Source: Acinetobacter corruptisaponis (GTDB lineage: Bacteria; Pseudomonadota; Gammaproteobacteria; Pseudomonadales; Moraxellaceae). From it: DNA of 64,000 nucleotides. Below, piece by piece: positions 19,701 through 26,347 of this stretch (positions within the stretch are counted from its first letter, which is position 1; every line of letters starts with the position of its first letter). The notes under the pieces were generated by a model, which did not search any database, had not been told where the DNA came from, and saw only the letters and a program-made list of their open reading frames with translations. The stretch lies in NCBI RefSeq assembly GCF_030053775.1, contig NZ_CP125669.1, positions 3,405,962 to 3,469,961 of the forward strand. Reading direction: 5' to 3'. Made by a program: the position numbers and the translations under genes.

Positions 19701-19890
19701 TGAGGTGGGCTATTTGCTGGCTGCAAACCTCTGGTTATCAGGTGGTTATAACTTCTCTGGCTATAAAGATGATGATCTGGTGGATAGTGACACAACGATT
19801 CAGGGCGCATATGTACGCTTTAGATTCAAGTTTGATGAGAACCTGTTTTCTCGCAACAATGCTACCGTGAACGCTTCAAGAGAACCATAA
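13798..19890 (+). CDS. 2030-aa outer-membrane protein with DUF11/SdrB-type domains and a C-terminal beta-barrel-like region
   Basis: Probable outer-membrane anchor or assembly platform of the locus. Start is GTG 13798 behind GAAGGG; the signal peptide ends ILSAQYGYA. Order of parts: the head domain shared with the ~890-aa paralogs (SSIQNIAYATY) with a DTNKNGQFD loop; DUF11-like module (about 200-360); a carboxypeptidase-regulatory-like fold (about 480-570, VFDAKTGLPVAGATITLL); DUF11 (about 615-740, DTLPRGFIYV); SdrB-like module (about 745-815, GKIFTDCNRNGVQDAGE); a helical or linker stretch; Ig-like domains (about 920-1180); then ~800 residues of alternating polar/aromatic strands (for example SKLYVRVDKGRSYAMYGDYV, VRFRFKFDENLF) like a large transmembrane beta-barrel. 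The protein continues past the last strand for ~12 residues rather than ending in Phe. It overlaps functionally with the OmpA-type gene two bases downstream. I do not know a characterised homolog. Confidence 0.75.
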   Translation: MLQQKQSNAFHNMTFMLSTLTVSILSAQYGYAANMPEVGSSIQNIAYATYVAPDGKSQQSVSNTVEINVSALYAIALTTPPVQEIEPSTRVIWANTLVNNSNAPVNVQLDALTINELSNVKIYVDTNKNGQFDTDDQQLTTTVALAVGQSVHLWVVATASATLTESQQLNLPLKATLVEDNSVIATATDSAISYGPQLVATKEVAQKTFEPSANASYDLNYTLAITNQGKKAARPVDVMIDGQAQKMVLLVDDLPANTTFKSAQLKNTQAKVLYKQTGNNYTTTLPGDLSKVDQLVVGFPQIDANTTEQVDLTVTMNRNIAKTTVKNTYKVSYATTNSQKEVLSNPALTVVGGLAAINNKSGDFQNVLTTGSVNKPLYLEAQNASCNADRYTADKVKIKIKSTKTGDLEEVIGVETGPNTGVFHYTLPTAFADVGIAYDSLLQTVKRDQVQVSLTDCLDAQGNSTQTFTDISTQVLMDPYGTVFDAKTGLPVAGATITLLDQNGQPIADNVAYKLDEQTGELVTIPAKQVTNSEGEFIYPLVKAGTYSFVVDTTTIPGNTRYSFVSDKSVYPSFPADKAVDLEWSYAGKFTLNNGDPALNIDIPIDPDLAVPTSPLFVQKVATNKNSEIGEFEEYTVTVANRGTVESKDVSITDTLPRGFIYVQGSMRVDGTRVADPLGGKGPYLKLGLGTLTPSKEVKVQYRVYIGPNALNGDGINRVRAKDGQGIESNEASAKVEVTPGAMISDGFIVGKIFTDCNRNGVQDAGEVGVPGVRIYLEDGSYVVTDSEGKYDFYGISAKTHVLKVDRTSLPVDSELVLIGNRQAGDPNSRFVDLKRGELHRADFAIANGAGQCSQALLQQIAERKKRIELDNTNLEQVLRSDLTIDPVFSKITDVKGQPASGCISAQGIRANCNLDFSKEQVKELKEVTFEPEKSGVASSVALPLNETLAATESVPAESTQAAKMLSLETVLENAANNQLEIINLKDGQLLGYAQTAVQVKGAAGTQLQLWVNGTQVSEKRIGKRAILPDLQVAGLDFIGVDLAVGKNSIEVRQVDMMGNVRDSKQVNVIVPDQMDKLLLESAKVQPQANGRDYFNVTMKIVDRNGTLVSSRTPVTLDSSIGKIELTDLDPKQPGIQVFVEGGTLVVPIQAPIEAGEGTLSVESGIFHSSTPVRFLPDLRPIIAVGLVEGSINFKKFDPKQLSNVRSQDGFEEELQEISSSDNGKSNVTGRAAMFLKGKVKGEYLLTLAYDSDKDKNQRLFRDIRPDEYYPVYGDSAAKGFDAQTTSKLYVRVDKGRSYAMYGDYVTRTENDEGLALGQYSRSLTGVRGAVETDRYKVTAFAAQTNTQQVTNEQRAMGISGPYSMGNVNTDDVLANSEKVEVVTRDRNNPGLIISRSTLARFTDYEVDTFSNSIYLKDPVPSVDADLNPVYLRITVESDQGGDEYTVGGVTGSVKLLDQVKVGGAYVKSNNPLTQDQLASVNTVVKFADKGKLIAEFARSENINDGLNSLTQINTTPDATGKLSGNAARVELNYAYKNMELKTYHNQADTGFYNTAAPITAGRKESGIKGRAQLGKIGLAKLEAIRTEDLQSGVNQGVSASIERAISRIVAVELGLKYYDESENPALLGASQTAPYHGLTARTKITTQLPWQGSNVFAEYEQDVSEAERRIFALGANYQINSKLRAYGRHELVSSIQGLYDLNNNQRRNVTVFGLDSKYNNNGTAFSEYRVRDGISAREAEAAIGLRNRWELEKGFYATTSFEQVKSLSKADTDNQNSDNTAASLGVEYLANPNWKAVARIEARWADQSDTILNNLGIAYKYSDDVTLLAKNVVSLTDSKNENSGDRLVDRFQVGAAYRDTEHNRFDALTKVEYRYDSNKSDLNNPYLKHVYIFSNHLNYHPGRDITLSGQYAVKNVDTTFSGLESSGMTHMLSGRAMYDINERWDAGVHTGVLWSNMSSGRRILVGGEVGYLLAANLWLSGGYNFSGYKDDDLVDSDTTIQGAYVRFRFKFDENLFSRNNATVNASREP

Positions 19891-19892
19891 AG

Positions 19893-21056
19893 ATGAAATA
19901 TGTCACACCTGCCTTGCGTCAATTTTATCGTGGTGCTGCAACTGTTGCAGTTTACTGGAGCGTGATGGTTTGGGCAGAAAACCCTGATCAGTTGGTTGCA
20001 CCTGTTACGGCACAAGATTCCCCAAACACAGTCCAGACAGGCATTTATAATCCAAAAGACCAACAGGTTGCTGCCTTGCAGGCACGTCTCGTTCCCTTTT
20101 TGAATGAACAGGGGGTTGAACGTTATCATGCTGCCAAAGCAGCCGCATGGTTGACTTATGCAGCCCATGAGGGAAGTGAAAAAAGTGCAACGGTTGCGCG
20201 AAAGGAGGCACTTGCTCAGGCGGAAATGATTATAGCGGCATTGGAGCAGGGTCAGGCTAAGCAGTTAAGTTTAACCACACCAATTCTGTCTACCTCAAGT
20301 GTAATGCGTCGGGATTTATGGGCAAATGCTGAATTATTGAAACAGCATGCGGGTTTTTCCTGTGCCCAGTCTCAGGTTGCACAGGCAGAGGTGATGCTGG
20401 TCTGGGCAGCCGCTGAACATTGTGAGTTGGGCTGGCGACATTCACGGGAACTGTTTTTATCAGCACAGCGCTTAATTGATCAGGCAGATAGTCGGGCGTT
20501 TAGTTGCGGTGCAGATGTTCCTCAACAGCTTCCGAAAATTAGTTATCCATCTTTACAGGAACTGAATGGCAGTGAGCAGGGATGTCATGGTGTTGCAGGG
20601 CCTTGGCCGATTTGGTCGCCGCAACAAAAAACAGTAATCTCTGAAAATAGGCAGGTTGCTGATCAACCTGTGCCGAACGTTGTGCATTTTGCTTTGGATC
20701 AGGCGGTTTTATCGCAAGATTCCATCAATGTACTCAATCAGATTGTAAACTTCCTAACAGCACATCCAGCTTACACCTTGACACTGTATGGATTTACCGA
20801 TCAGCAGGCAAATGAACAATATAATTTAAAACTGTCCTTGCGTCGTGCGCAGGCAGTATCTCAATATCTAACTCAGCAAGGTGTTGCCCTAAATCGTATT
20901 GCGACAGAGGCAAAAGGTAAGACCCAGCTGATTGAAAATGAAAACCCGAAAATGGGGCGTGCCCTAAGTCGCCGTGTGGAGCTGGTTTATGTCGATCCTG
21001 AAGGCAGGGAAATTCAAACCATTCGACAAAATCAGGATATTCAGCTAGAGCGCTAA
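19893..21056 (+). CDS. OmpA-family peptidoglycan-binding protein (387 aa)
   Basis: N-terminal export signal (MKYVTPALRQFYRGAATVAVYWSVMVWA). Residues ~40-240 are Ala/Gln-rich and mostly helical with paired cysteines (FSCAQ, EHCELGW, FSCGAD, QGCHG) and no family that I recognise. The C-terminal ~120 residues form an OmpA/MotB domain: VVHFALDQAVL, LYGFTDQQANEQYNLKLSLRRAQAV, a shortened NRI-x-T-E-x-KG loop and LSRRVEL with the Arg pair that binds diaminopimelate. It starts two bases after the 2030-aa gene, so the two should be translated together. Known OmpA-type domains tether envelope structures to peptidoglycan, so it may fix the barrel protein and its DUF11 partners in place. Confidence 0.85.
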   Translation: MKYVTPALRQFYRGAATVAVYWSVMVWAENPDQLVAPVTAQDSPNTVQTGIYNPKDQQVAALQARLVPFLNEQGVERYHAAKAAAWLTYAAHEGSEKSATVARKEALAQAEMIIAALEQGQAKQLSLTTPILSTSSVMRRDLWANAELLKQHAGFSCAQSQVAQAEVMLVWAAAEHCELGWRHSRELFLSAQRLIDQADSRAFSCGADVPQQLPKISYPSLQELNGSEQGCHGVAGPWPIWSPQQKTVISENRQVADQPVPNVVHFALDQAVLSQDSINVLNQIVNFLTAHPAYTLTLYGFTDQQANEQYNLKLSLRRAQAVSQYLTQQGVALNRIATEAKGKTQLIENENPKMGRALSRRVELVYVDPEGREIQTIRQNQDIQLER

Positions 21057-21229
21057 AGTTTTTAAGCTTGCGGTAATAGTTGCTATTGCTAATAATTCTT
21101 CTAACTAATTTGGTATCAATATTGCTGACTTAAAACGATTAAAGTTGGCTGAATAACAATTTTAGTTTGGGTCAAAAAAGTATTCATGATGATCGCTTTT
21201 GATTTAAGGTATTCTGTATAACCGTATTA
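21057..21229 (+). promoter_or_regulatory. Region between the surface locus and modBC, with a candidate promoter
   Basis: No gene is seen. A TATTAT at 21225-21230 directly abuts the ModE-like palindrome and may be the -10 of modBC; the -35 is not clear. No strong terminator follows the OmpA-type gene, only a weak hairpin near 21070-21090. Confidence 0.35.
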
Positions 21230-21257
21230 TTCGCTATATTTATGGAAATATAGCGAA
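21230..21257 (+). promoter_or_regulatory. ModE-like operator upstream of modBC
   Basis: A perfect inverted repeat of 11-bp arms, TTCGCTATATT and AATATAGCGAA, spaced by six bases. Known ModE sites are palindromes of the form CG(T/C)TATAT with the complementary arm, so this fits molybdate-dependent repression. It lies just downstream of a TATTAT candidate -10, where a bound repressor would block transcription. The ~150 nt leader after it has no recognised gene. Confidence 0.65.
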
Positions 21258-21410
21258 ACTTGAGGATAAAGCAGTCTGGACTAGCTATGCTGGCTGATGT
21301 GATGAGGAATGTTTTAGTGGAAAAAATTTGAATTTATAAAATTCTCCAAGTTTTTGGAAAATGGACAGATCAAATCGTCTTTAGAAAATATGGCTAGCGT
21401 ATTGTAATAA

Positions 21411-22106
21411 ATGATAATGTTTACTCCTGAAGAGTTGGAAGTACTGAAACTGTCATGCAAAGTGGCAGCAAGTTGTCTTATTTTTAGTTTGGTTCCTGCG
21501 ACCTTGATTGCATGGATATTGGCGAGAAAGGAATTCTGGGGTAAATCCCTGTTTGAAACTTTGGTATTTCTGCCTTTGGTTTTGCCACCTGTAGTGCCTG
21601 GTTATTTGCTGCTACAGGTATTTGGTAATCGGGGTTTTTTAGGACAATATCTTGCGCCGTTGGGGTTAGAATTTGCCTTTAACTGGAAAGGGGCAGTATT
21701 GGCATCCGCAGTGATGGGATTTCCCTTATTGGTGCAATCCATTCGACTGGCGATTGAACTGGTTGATCAACGTCTGGAAATGGCAGCCAAAACGTTGGGT
21801 GCTTCTTCCTTTGGTGCATTTATGCAAGTGACATTGCCGCTTGCAAGTAGTGGGATTTTAGTCGGCAGTATTTTATGTTTTTGCCGTAGCTTAGGCGAGT
21901 TTGGTGCAACCATCACTTTTGTTGGCAATATTGCTGGTGAAACCCGTACTTTGCCGTTGGTCATGTATAGCTTGATGCAGCAGCCTGATACCGAAACGGC
22001 AGTATGGCGATTGATTATCCTGTCTTTATCGGTAGCATTTTTTGCCTTATGGTTTGCACAGTGGTTCAATCGCTATCAGAAAAATAAGCGCGGGTATTCA
22101 GCATGA
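21411..22106 (+). CDS. modB: Molybdate ABC transporter permease ModB
   Basis: Inner-membrane permease of the high-affinity molybdate importer. Five to six hydrophobic segments surround the permease EAA loop (EMAAKTLGASSFGAFMQVTLPLA), and the N-terminus aligns by eye with E. coli ModB (LPLVLPPVVPGYLLL). The length of 231 aa is normal. The start ATG 21411 matches the E. coli register, although a second ATG follows six bases later. It overlaps modC by four bases (ATGA). A ModE-like operator lies ~150 bp upstream. The usual modA gene is absent from between operator and modB. Confidence 0.92.
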   Translation: MIMFTPEELEVLKLSCKVAASCLIFSLVPATLIAWILARKEFWGKSLFETLVFLPLVLPPVVPGYLLLQVFGNRGFLGQYLAPLGLEFAFNWKGAVLASAVMGFPLLVQSIRLAIELVDQRLEMAAKTLGASSFGAFMQVTLPLASSGILVGSILCFCRSLGEFGATITFVGNIAGETRTLPLVMYSLMQQPDTETAVWRLIILSLSVAFFALWFAQWFNRYQKNKRGYSA

Positions 22107-22720
22107 TTGATTGTCATATACAGCTACAACAAGGGCAATTCTCTTTGGAACAACGCTTTCAATCTGATCAATCGGTGATTGGTTTATTTGGGGCTTCTGG
22201 TTCGGGGAAAACCACCATATTACACAGCATAGCAGGTTTAATCCGACCACAATCGGGGTGGATTAAAATTCAGGATCATATCTGGTTTGATTCAACCCAA
22301 AATATTAACCTGAGTACCCAGCAGCGCCGTGTTGGTTTGGTTTTTCAGGATGCCCAACTGTTTCCGCATAAAAGTGTAAAGCAGAATCTATTATTTGGTT
22401 TTAAGCATATCCAACCACATGAACGACAGTTTGAACTGGACTATATTATTGAGCTACTCAAATTGGGGCATCTCATTGAACGGACACCAATCAAATTATC
22501 AGGAGGAGAAAAACAGCGCGTGGCATTGGGACGAGCCTTGCTGTATTCACCAAAGTTATTGCTGTTGGATGAACCTCTGTCTGCTTTGGATGCAGCCCAT
22601 AAAGCCGAAATCATTCCTTTTTTTCAACGCGTCAAACAAGATATTAAAATTCCGATGCTCTATGTCAGTCATGATCAATCTGAAATAAAACAACTGAGTG
22701 ACACAATCTGGTACTTATAA
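22103..22720 (+). CDS. modC: Molybdate ABC transporter ATPase ModC, short form
   Basis: ATPase that powers ModB. Motifs are complete: Walker A GASGSGKTT, Q-loop FQDAQLFP, signature LSGGEKQRVALGRAL, Walker B LLLLDEP and H-loop SHD. At 205 aa it ends right after the nucleotide-binding fold, whereas E. coli ModC (~350 aa) carries a C-terminal molybdate-binding Mop domain. Transinhibition by molybdate through Mop is therefore not expected. No frameshift remnant of a Mop domain is seen before the convergent gene 24 bp away. Confidence 0.88.
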   Translation: MIDCHIQLQQGQFSLEQRFQSDQSVIGLFGASGSGKTTILHSIAGLIRPQSGWIKIQDHIWFDSTQNINLSTQQRRVGLVFQDAQLFPHKSVKQNLLFGFKHIQPHERQFELDYIIELLKLGHLIERTPIKLSGGEKQRVALGRALLYSPKLLLLDEPLSALDAAHKAEIIPFFQRVKQDIKIPMLYVSHDQSEIKQLSDTIWYL

Positions 22721-22743
22721 TTGCTTAAGTTGTGTATACATGT

Positions 22744-24087
22744 TTAACCACTCATATAGAGGATTAAACCACAAAAGGCTGAAGCAAAAATCACATACAC
22801 CACATTGAGCTGAAATTTGAATAGTGCAATAAATGCAGCCAAAGTAATAAATGCCGCTTCATAATTAAAAGGGTGATGAAAGCCGTTTGGCCAGAGCACA
22901 TGATAACTAAAGAACAAGGCAAGATTGAGAATGACACCGACCACAGCAGCAGTAATGGCGGCAAGTGGCGCAGTAAATTTCAACTCATTATGAGTGGATT
23001 CAATAATTGGCGCACCCACCAGTATAAACACAAAGGAAAACAGGAATGTAAACCAAGTGACAATAACTGCCCCAATTGTCCCAGCTAAAAATAAATGATC
23101 AGCACCCAATAATGCATGGTTATATGCGCCCAGAAAGCCAACAAAAGCCACCACCATGATTAGTGGGCCTGGGGTACTTTCACCCAGTGCCAGACCATCA
23201 ATCATCTGGGTTGGACCCAGCCATGCATAATGATTGACCGCACCTTGATAGACATAGGGTAAAACCGCATACGCACCGCCAAAAGTCAGCAAGGCAGCTT
23301 TGGTAAAGAACCATGCCATTTGGGTATAGGCATGTTGCCATCCCAGTCCCAGAGTCAAAACCAGCATTGGAGCAAACCAAAGCAATGCTGCAATGCTCAG
23401 GATTTTGGCGAGTCTGGCCCAATGGAAAATTGCATGTGCAGGCGTGGGGGTATCATCATCAATCAGGGCTGCCCCATAACTTTTATGATCATTTTGATGG
23501 GAAGCCTGAGCGTTAAATAAATCTGGTTTTTGCTTACTCAGCACATAGCCAGCAATCGCAGCCGCTAAAATGATTAAGGGAAAAGGGGTGTTGAACACAA
23601 AGATGGCAATAAACGCAGCCACAGCAATCAACCAAAGATAAGCATTTTTTAGTGAGCGGCTGCCAATGCGATAAGTTGCATGGAATACAATTGCGGTTAC
23701 GGCAGGTTTAATTCCGTAAAACAGGCCTGCAATAATCGGTACATCACCAAACTGAACATAAATCCATGACAGGGCAATCAGGATAAACAGGGAGGGTAAA
23801 ACAAACAGGATCCCTGCAACGAGACCGCCTGTGGTTCGATGCATTAACCAGCCAATATAGGTGGCGAGTTGTTGTGCTTCAGGACCAGGCAACAACATGC
23901 AATAGTTGAGTGCGTGCAAAAATCTTTTTTCAGCAATCCAGCGTTTATTTTCCACAAGTTCCTGATGCATTACCGCTATTTGGCCAGCAGGTCCGCCAAA
24001 GCTGATAAACCCCAATTTAAGCCAGAAGCGAAAAGCATCCCAGAAGGAGACAGATTGAATCGGAGGTGTGGTATCTGATGGTTGCAT
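22744..24087 (-). CDS. chrA: Chromate transporter family protein ChrA (447 aa)
   Basis: Inner-membrane CHR-family transporter with the long, two-domain architecture. Both halves contain the family glycine-rich motif (FGGPAGQIAVMHQELV near residue 25 and FGGAYAVLPYVYQGAV near 260) and the ESTPGPL motif occurs in the second half, LLPGPEAQQLATYIGW in the first. The frame is open further upstream, but ATG 24087 (MQPSDTTPP) has GGAAA as ribosome binding site and starts where other family members do. It faces modBC tail to tail. Chromate efflux protects sulfate-related pathways; the actual substrate is not proven. Confidence 0.85.
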   Translation of the reverse strand: MQPSDTTPPIQSVSFWDAFRFWLKLGFISFGGPAGQIAVMHQELVENKRWIAEKRFLHALNYCMLLPGPEAQQLATYIGWLMHRTTGGLVAGILFVLPSLFILIALSWIYVQFGDVPIIAGLFYGIKPAVTAIVFHATYRIGSRSLKNAYLWLIAVAAFIAIFVFNTPFPLIILAAAIAGYVLSKQKPDLFNAQASHQNDHKSYGAALIDDDTPTPAHAIFHWARLAKILSIAALLWFAPMLVLTLGLGWQHAYTQMAWFFTKAALLTFGGAYAVLPYVYQGAVNHYAWLGPTQMIDGLALGESTPGPLIMVVAFVGFLGAYNHALLGADHLFLAGTIGAVIVTWFTFLFSFVFILVGAPIIESTHNELKFTAPLAAITAAVVGVILNLALFFSYHVLWPNGFHHPFNYEAAFITLAAFIALFKFQLNVVYVIFASAFCGLILYMSG

Positions 24088-24228
24088 GGAAATTTCCAAA
24101 GAATTTATTTTTATAGCGAATGATGAATAGCTGGTCTGATTTAACCTCGATATTTTAAGGAGTGAATCATTCAAAATGATGAAATGGCAGAGTTGTTAAA
24201 GATATTTTCATCACTTTGAATGTTTTTG

Positions 24229-24513
24229 TTAAACCATAAGTTCTTTCAAAAAGGCCCACGGAAATATGCCTTTGTCATGTCCATCATCAAAGCAGATTTG
24301 AATACCATAGCCTTGTGAGTAGATCGCTGAAATAGCAACATTTTCAGGATATTGAATCTCTTTCTGGCATAAACGACTGGCACGGCAAAATCCGCAGGGG
24401 CAATTGGCTCTCAATTGCTCATGGCTAAAATCCTTATGCTCACCATCTTCCCAACTCAGCAATAAACGTTGCTGCTTTACATTGACCTTGATCTCAGTCG
24501 GTTCAAGCTGCAT
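24229..24513 (-). CDS. DUF971 / gamma-butyrobetaine-hydroxylase-like N-terminal domain protein (94 aa)
   Basis: A single DUF971-type domain: LSWEDG, LRANCPCGFCRASR and a C-terminal F-D-D-G-H-D-x-G-I-F/PW-FL segment. The C-x-C-x2-C cluster is the metal-binding motif of the family (zinc in the human hydroxylase domain); stand-alone members are often found near Fe-S or ABC transporter genes. It overlaps the HEAT-repeat gene by 11 bases and is the last gene of the flavoprotein/ABC operon. Its role in that operon is unknown. Confidence 0.8.
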   Translation of the reverse strand: MQLEPTEIKVNVKQQRLLLSWEDGEHKDFSHEQLRANCPCGFCRASRLCQKEIQYPENVAISAIYSQGYGIQICFDDGHDKGIFPWAFLKELMV

Positions 24514-25495
24514 TAAGTTTCTCCTGAATCAGAGCTAGTCCGATACGAATAGATTTACGCACCTCTGGGTCAGGGTCTTCGGCATGGGCAAGTAAAATGT
24601 CCTGTGCCTGTTCGCCACCAATTTCACCTAATGCAATGGCGACTTCCTTACGCAAGTTGCTAATGTCATGCTGGAAATTTTCCTGTAATTTTGCAAGGGC
24701 AGATTTGGCTTTGAGTAAGCCCAGACTACGCGTCACTGCAATTCGTACTTGCCAATATACATCATCCAGTTGTTGCAACAGGATATTTTCCAGTTCGACC
24801 GCTTTCAGCTTACCAATAGTCAATGCTGCTTCGACACGCAATTGCCATTCTTCGGCTATGAGTGAACTCTGCAAAGCTGCCAGTATTTCAGGGCTTAAAC
24901 TTTGGGTTGCGCCCAAGCCACCTGTGGCAATGCGTCGAATTTCAGAATCCTGATCATTTTGAGCAATATTTGCCAAAGCCGCCAAGCCTTGTTGTTTTTG
25001 TAACCAGCTTAAGGTGCTGACCGCTTCTTTACGCACCAAAGGATTGGTATGTTGCACATGCTGTAAAATATCTTCAAATAATTGTTCAGCCCGCAATTCC
25101 CTGATTGCCCGTAAGATGGAGGCAATCACAAAATCATCCTGATGCTGTAAATAAGTCGTTAAATGTTCAGCAGATTCTGATTTTTTAATTTCACTGAGAC
25201 TTTGTGCCGCAGCTAAACGGACATTTTCATGCGCATCTGTGAGTGCTTGCGCTAAAGCATGTAAGGAAGTGGCATCTTCCCAACCCTCTAAACGAGCTGC
25301 TGCCAACTCACGTACTTTAGATGCTGGGTCATGTAGCACCGCATAATGCAACCAAGCTAATAATTCAGGCTGTTCTTCATCGGCGATATTCATAATCGCC
25401 ACAAAACGGATATTTTCATCATCCTGATTGAGCTGCACTAAATAATCAGCATAATCTTCATCAAGATCAGGTAATGTTGGATAATTTATACTCAT
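24503..25495 (-). CDS. HEAT-repeat protein (330 aa)
   Basis: Tandem ~31-residue helical repeats run through nearly the whole protein, with the recurrent pattern D-P-x-x-x-V-R-x-x-A-A-x-x-L (for example DPASKVRELAAARLEG, DAHENVRLAAAQSL, NPLVRKEAVSTL, DPDPEVRKSIRIGL). PBS-lyase/HEAT proteins of this type act as binding scaffolds, including for iron-sulfur or cofactor maturation. There is no signal peptide, so it is cytoplasmic. It begins 11 bases after the ABC ATPase gene and overlaps the DUF971 gene. Confidence 0.8.
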   Translation of the reverse strand: MSINYPTLPDLDEDYADYLVQLNQDDENIRFVAIMNIADEEQPELLAWLHYAVLHDPASKVRELAAARLEGWEDATSLHALAQALTDAHENVRLAAAQSLSEIKKSESAEHLTTYLQHQDDFVIASILRAIRELRAEQLFEDILQHVQHTNPLVRKEAVSTLSWLQKQQGLAALANIAQNDQDSEIRRIATGGLGATQSLSPEILAALQSSLIAEEWQLRVEAALTIGKLKAVELENILLQQLDDVYWQVRIAVTRSLGLLKAKSALAKLQENFQHDISNLRKEVAIALGEIGGEQAQDILLAHAEDPDPEVRKSIRIGLALIQEKLNAA

Positions 25496-25506
25496 TTTTA
25501 ATCTTC

Positions 25507-26346
25507 CTAAACGGCTACTTTCTGATTGAGACCTAATGGATTGAGGCGGCTGAGTTCAGCTTGCGTGGCGTGTTTTAATACTTGAATACAATGTTTTTTA
25601 ATCTGGGTAAATTCAGGTGAAGTAACCAAATCCACATGACGAGGACGGGCAAAATCCAGTTTAATTTCCTCAATAATCCGTCCAGGTCGATGACTCATGA
25701 TCAGCACCCGATCTGCCAAAAATAAGGCTTCATCAATATCATGGGTGATAAATAGCACCGAAGTCTGGATGTCCTGCCAAATCTCCAGTAATAGTTCCTG
25801 CATCTTTAAACGGGTTTGGGCATCCAGTGCACCAAAGGGTTCATCCATCAGCAACACACGAGGTTGATTGATCAAGACACGGGCAATCTCGACCCGTTGT
25901 TGCATACCGCCTGAAAGTTCGGCAGGATATTTATGTTCAAAACCTTTCAGCCCGACCAGTTCAATCATGTTTTGCGCTTGTTGCAGCCGTTCTGCTTTGG
26001 CGATGCCTTTCATTTTTAAACCGAAGCAGACATTTTCCAGTACACTTTTCCATGGAAACAAGGTGTGTTGCTGAAATACCAAGCCACGATCAGAAGATGG
26101 TTTAGCAATTGGTTGTTGGTCTAATAACATCGTGCCTGAACTAATTGGTAAATGTCCTGCTAGTGCACCCAGTAAAGTCGATTTACCGCAACCTGATGGC
26201 CCCAGCAGACACACAAATTCACCTGCCTGAATATCAAAGGACACATGGTCAAGGGCCTGAAAGCGTTGTGTATCCTGACCGAGATGCAGGGTGATATTTT
26301 TTAGATGAATATGACCCAATGCCGTATTGTTAGAAATTGTGCTCAT
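25507..26346 (-). CDS. ABC transporter ATPase of the sulfonate/nitrate/taurine family (279 aa)
   Basis: ATPase of the adjacent importer. Walker A GPSGCGKST, Q-loop FQQHTLFPWKSV, signature LSGGMQQRVEIARVL, Walker B VLLMDEPFGALD and H-loop ITHDIDEA match the TauB/SsuB/NrtD group. The C-terminal ~30 residues (LKHATQAELSRL) extend past the usual end. It starts two bases after the permease gene. Family known; the substrate cannot be read from the ATPase. Confidence 0.88.
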   Translation of the reverse strand: MSTISNNTALGHIHLKNITLHLGQDTQRFQALDHVSFDIQAGEFVCLLGPSGCGKSTLLGALAGHLPISSGTMLLDQQPIAKPSSDRGLVFQQHTLFPWKSVLENVCFGLKMKGIAKAERLQQAQNMIELVGLKGFEHKYPAELSGGMQQRVEIARVLINQPRVLLMDEPFGALDAQTRLKMQELLLEIWQDIQTSVLFITHDIDEALFLADRVLIMSHRPGRIIEEIKLDFARPRHVDLVTSPEFTQIKKHCIQVLKHATQAELSRLNPLGLNQKVAV

Positions 26347-26347
26347 G

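Noticed and set aside
790..19890. Type V or two-partner secretion genes
   Set aside because: No POTRA domains, haemagglutinin secretion motifs or autotransporter C-terminus were seen in the DUF11 proteins; the barrel protein carries its own head and Ig-like domains.
21258..21410. Remnant of modA in the modB leader
   Set aside because: A 29-codon open stretch ends just before modB, but it has no resemblance to ModA that I can see and no start codon, so only a leader is reported.
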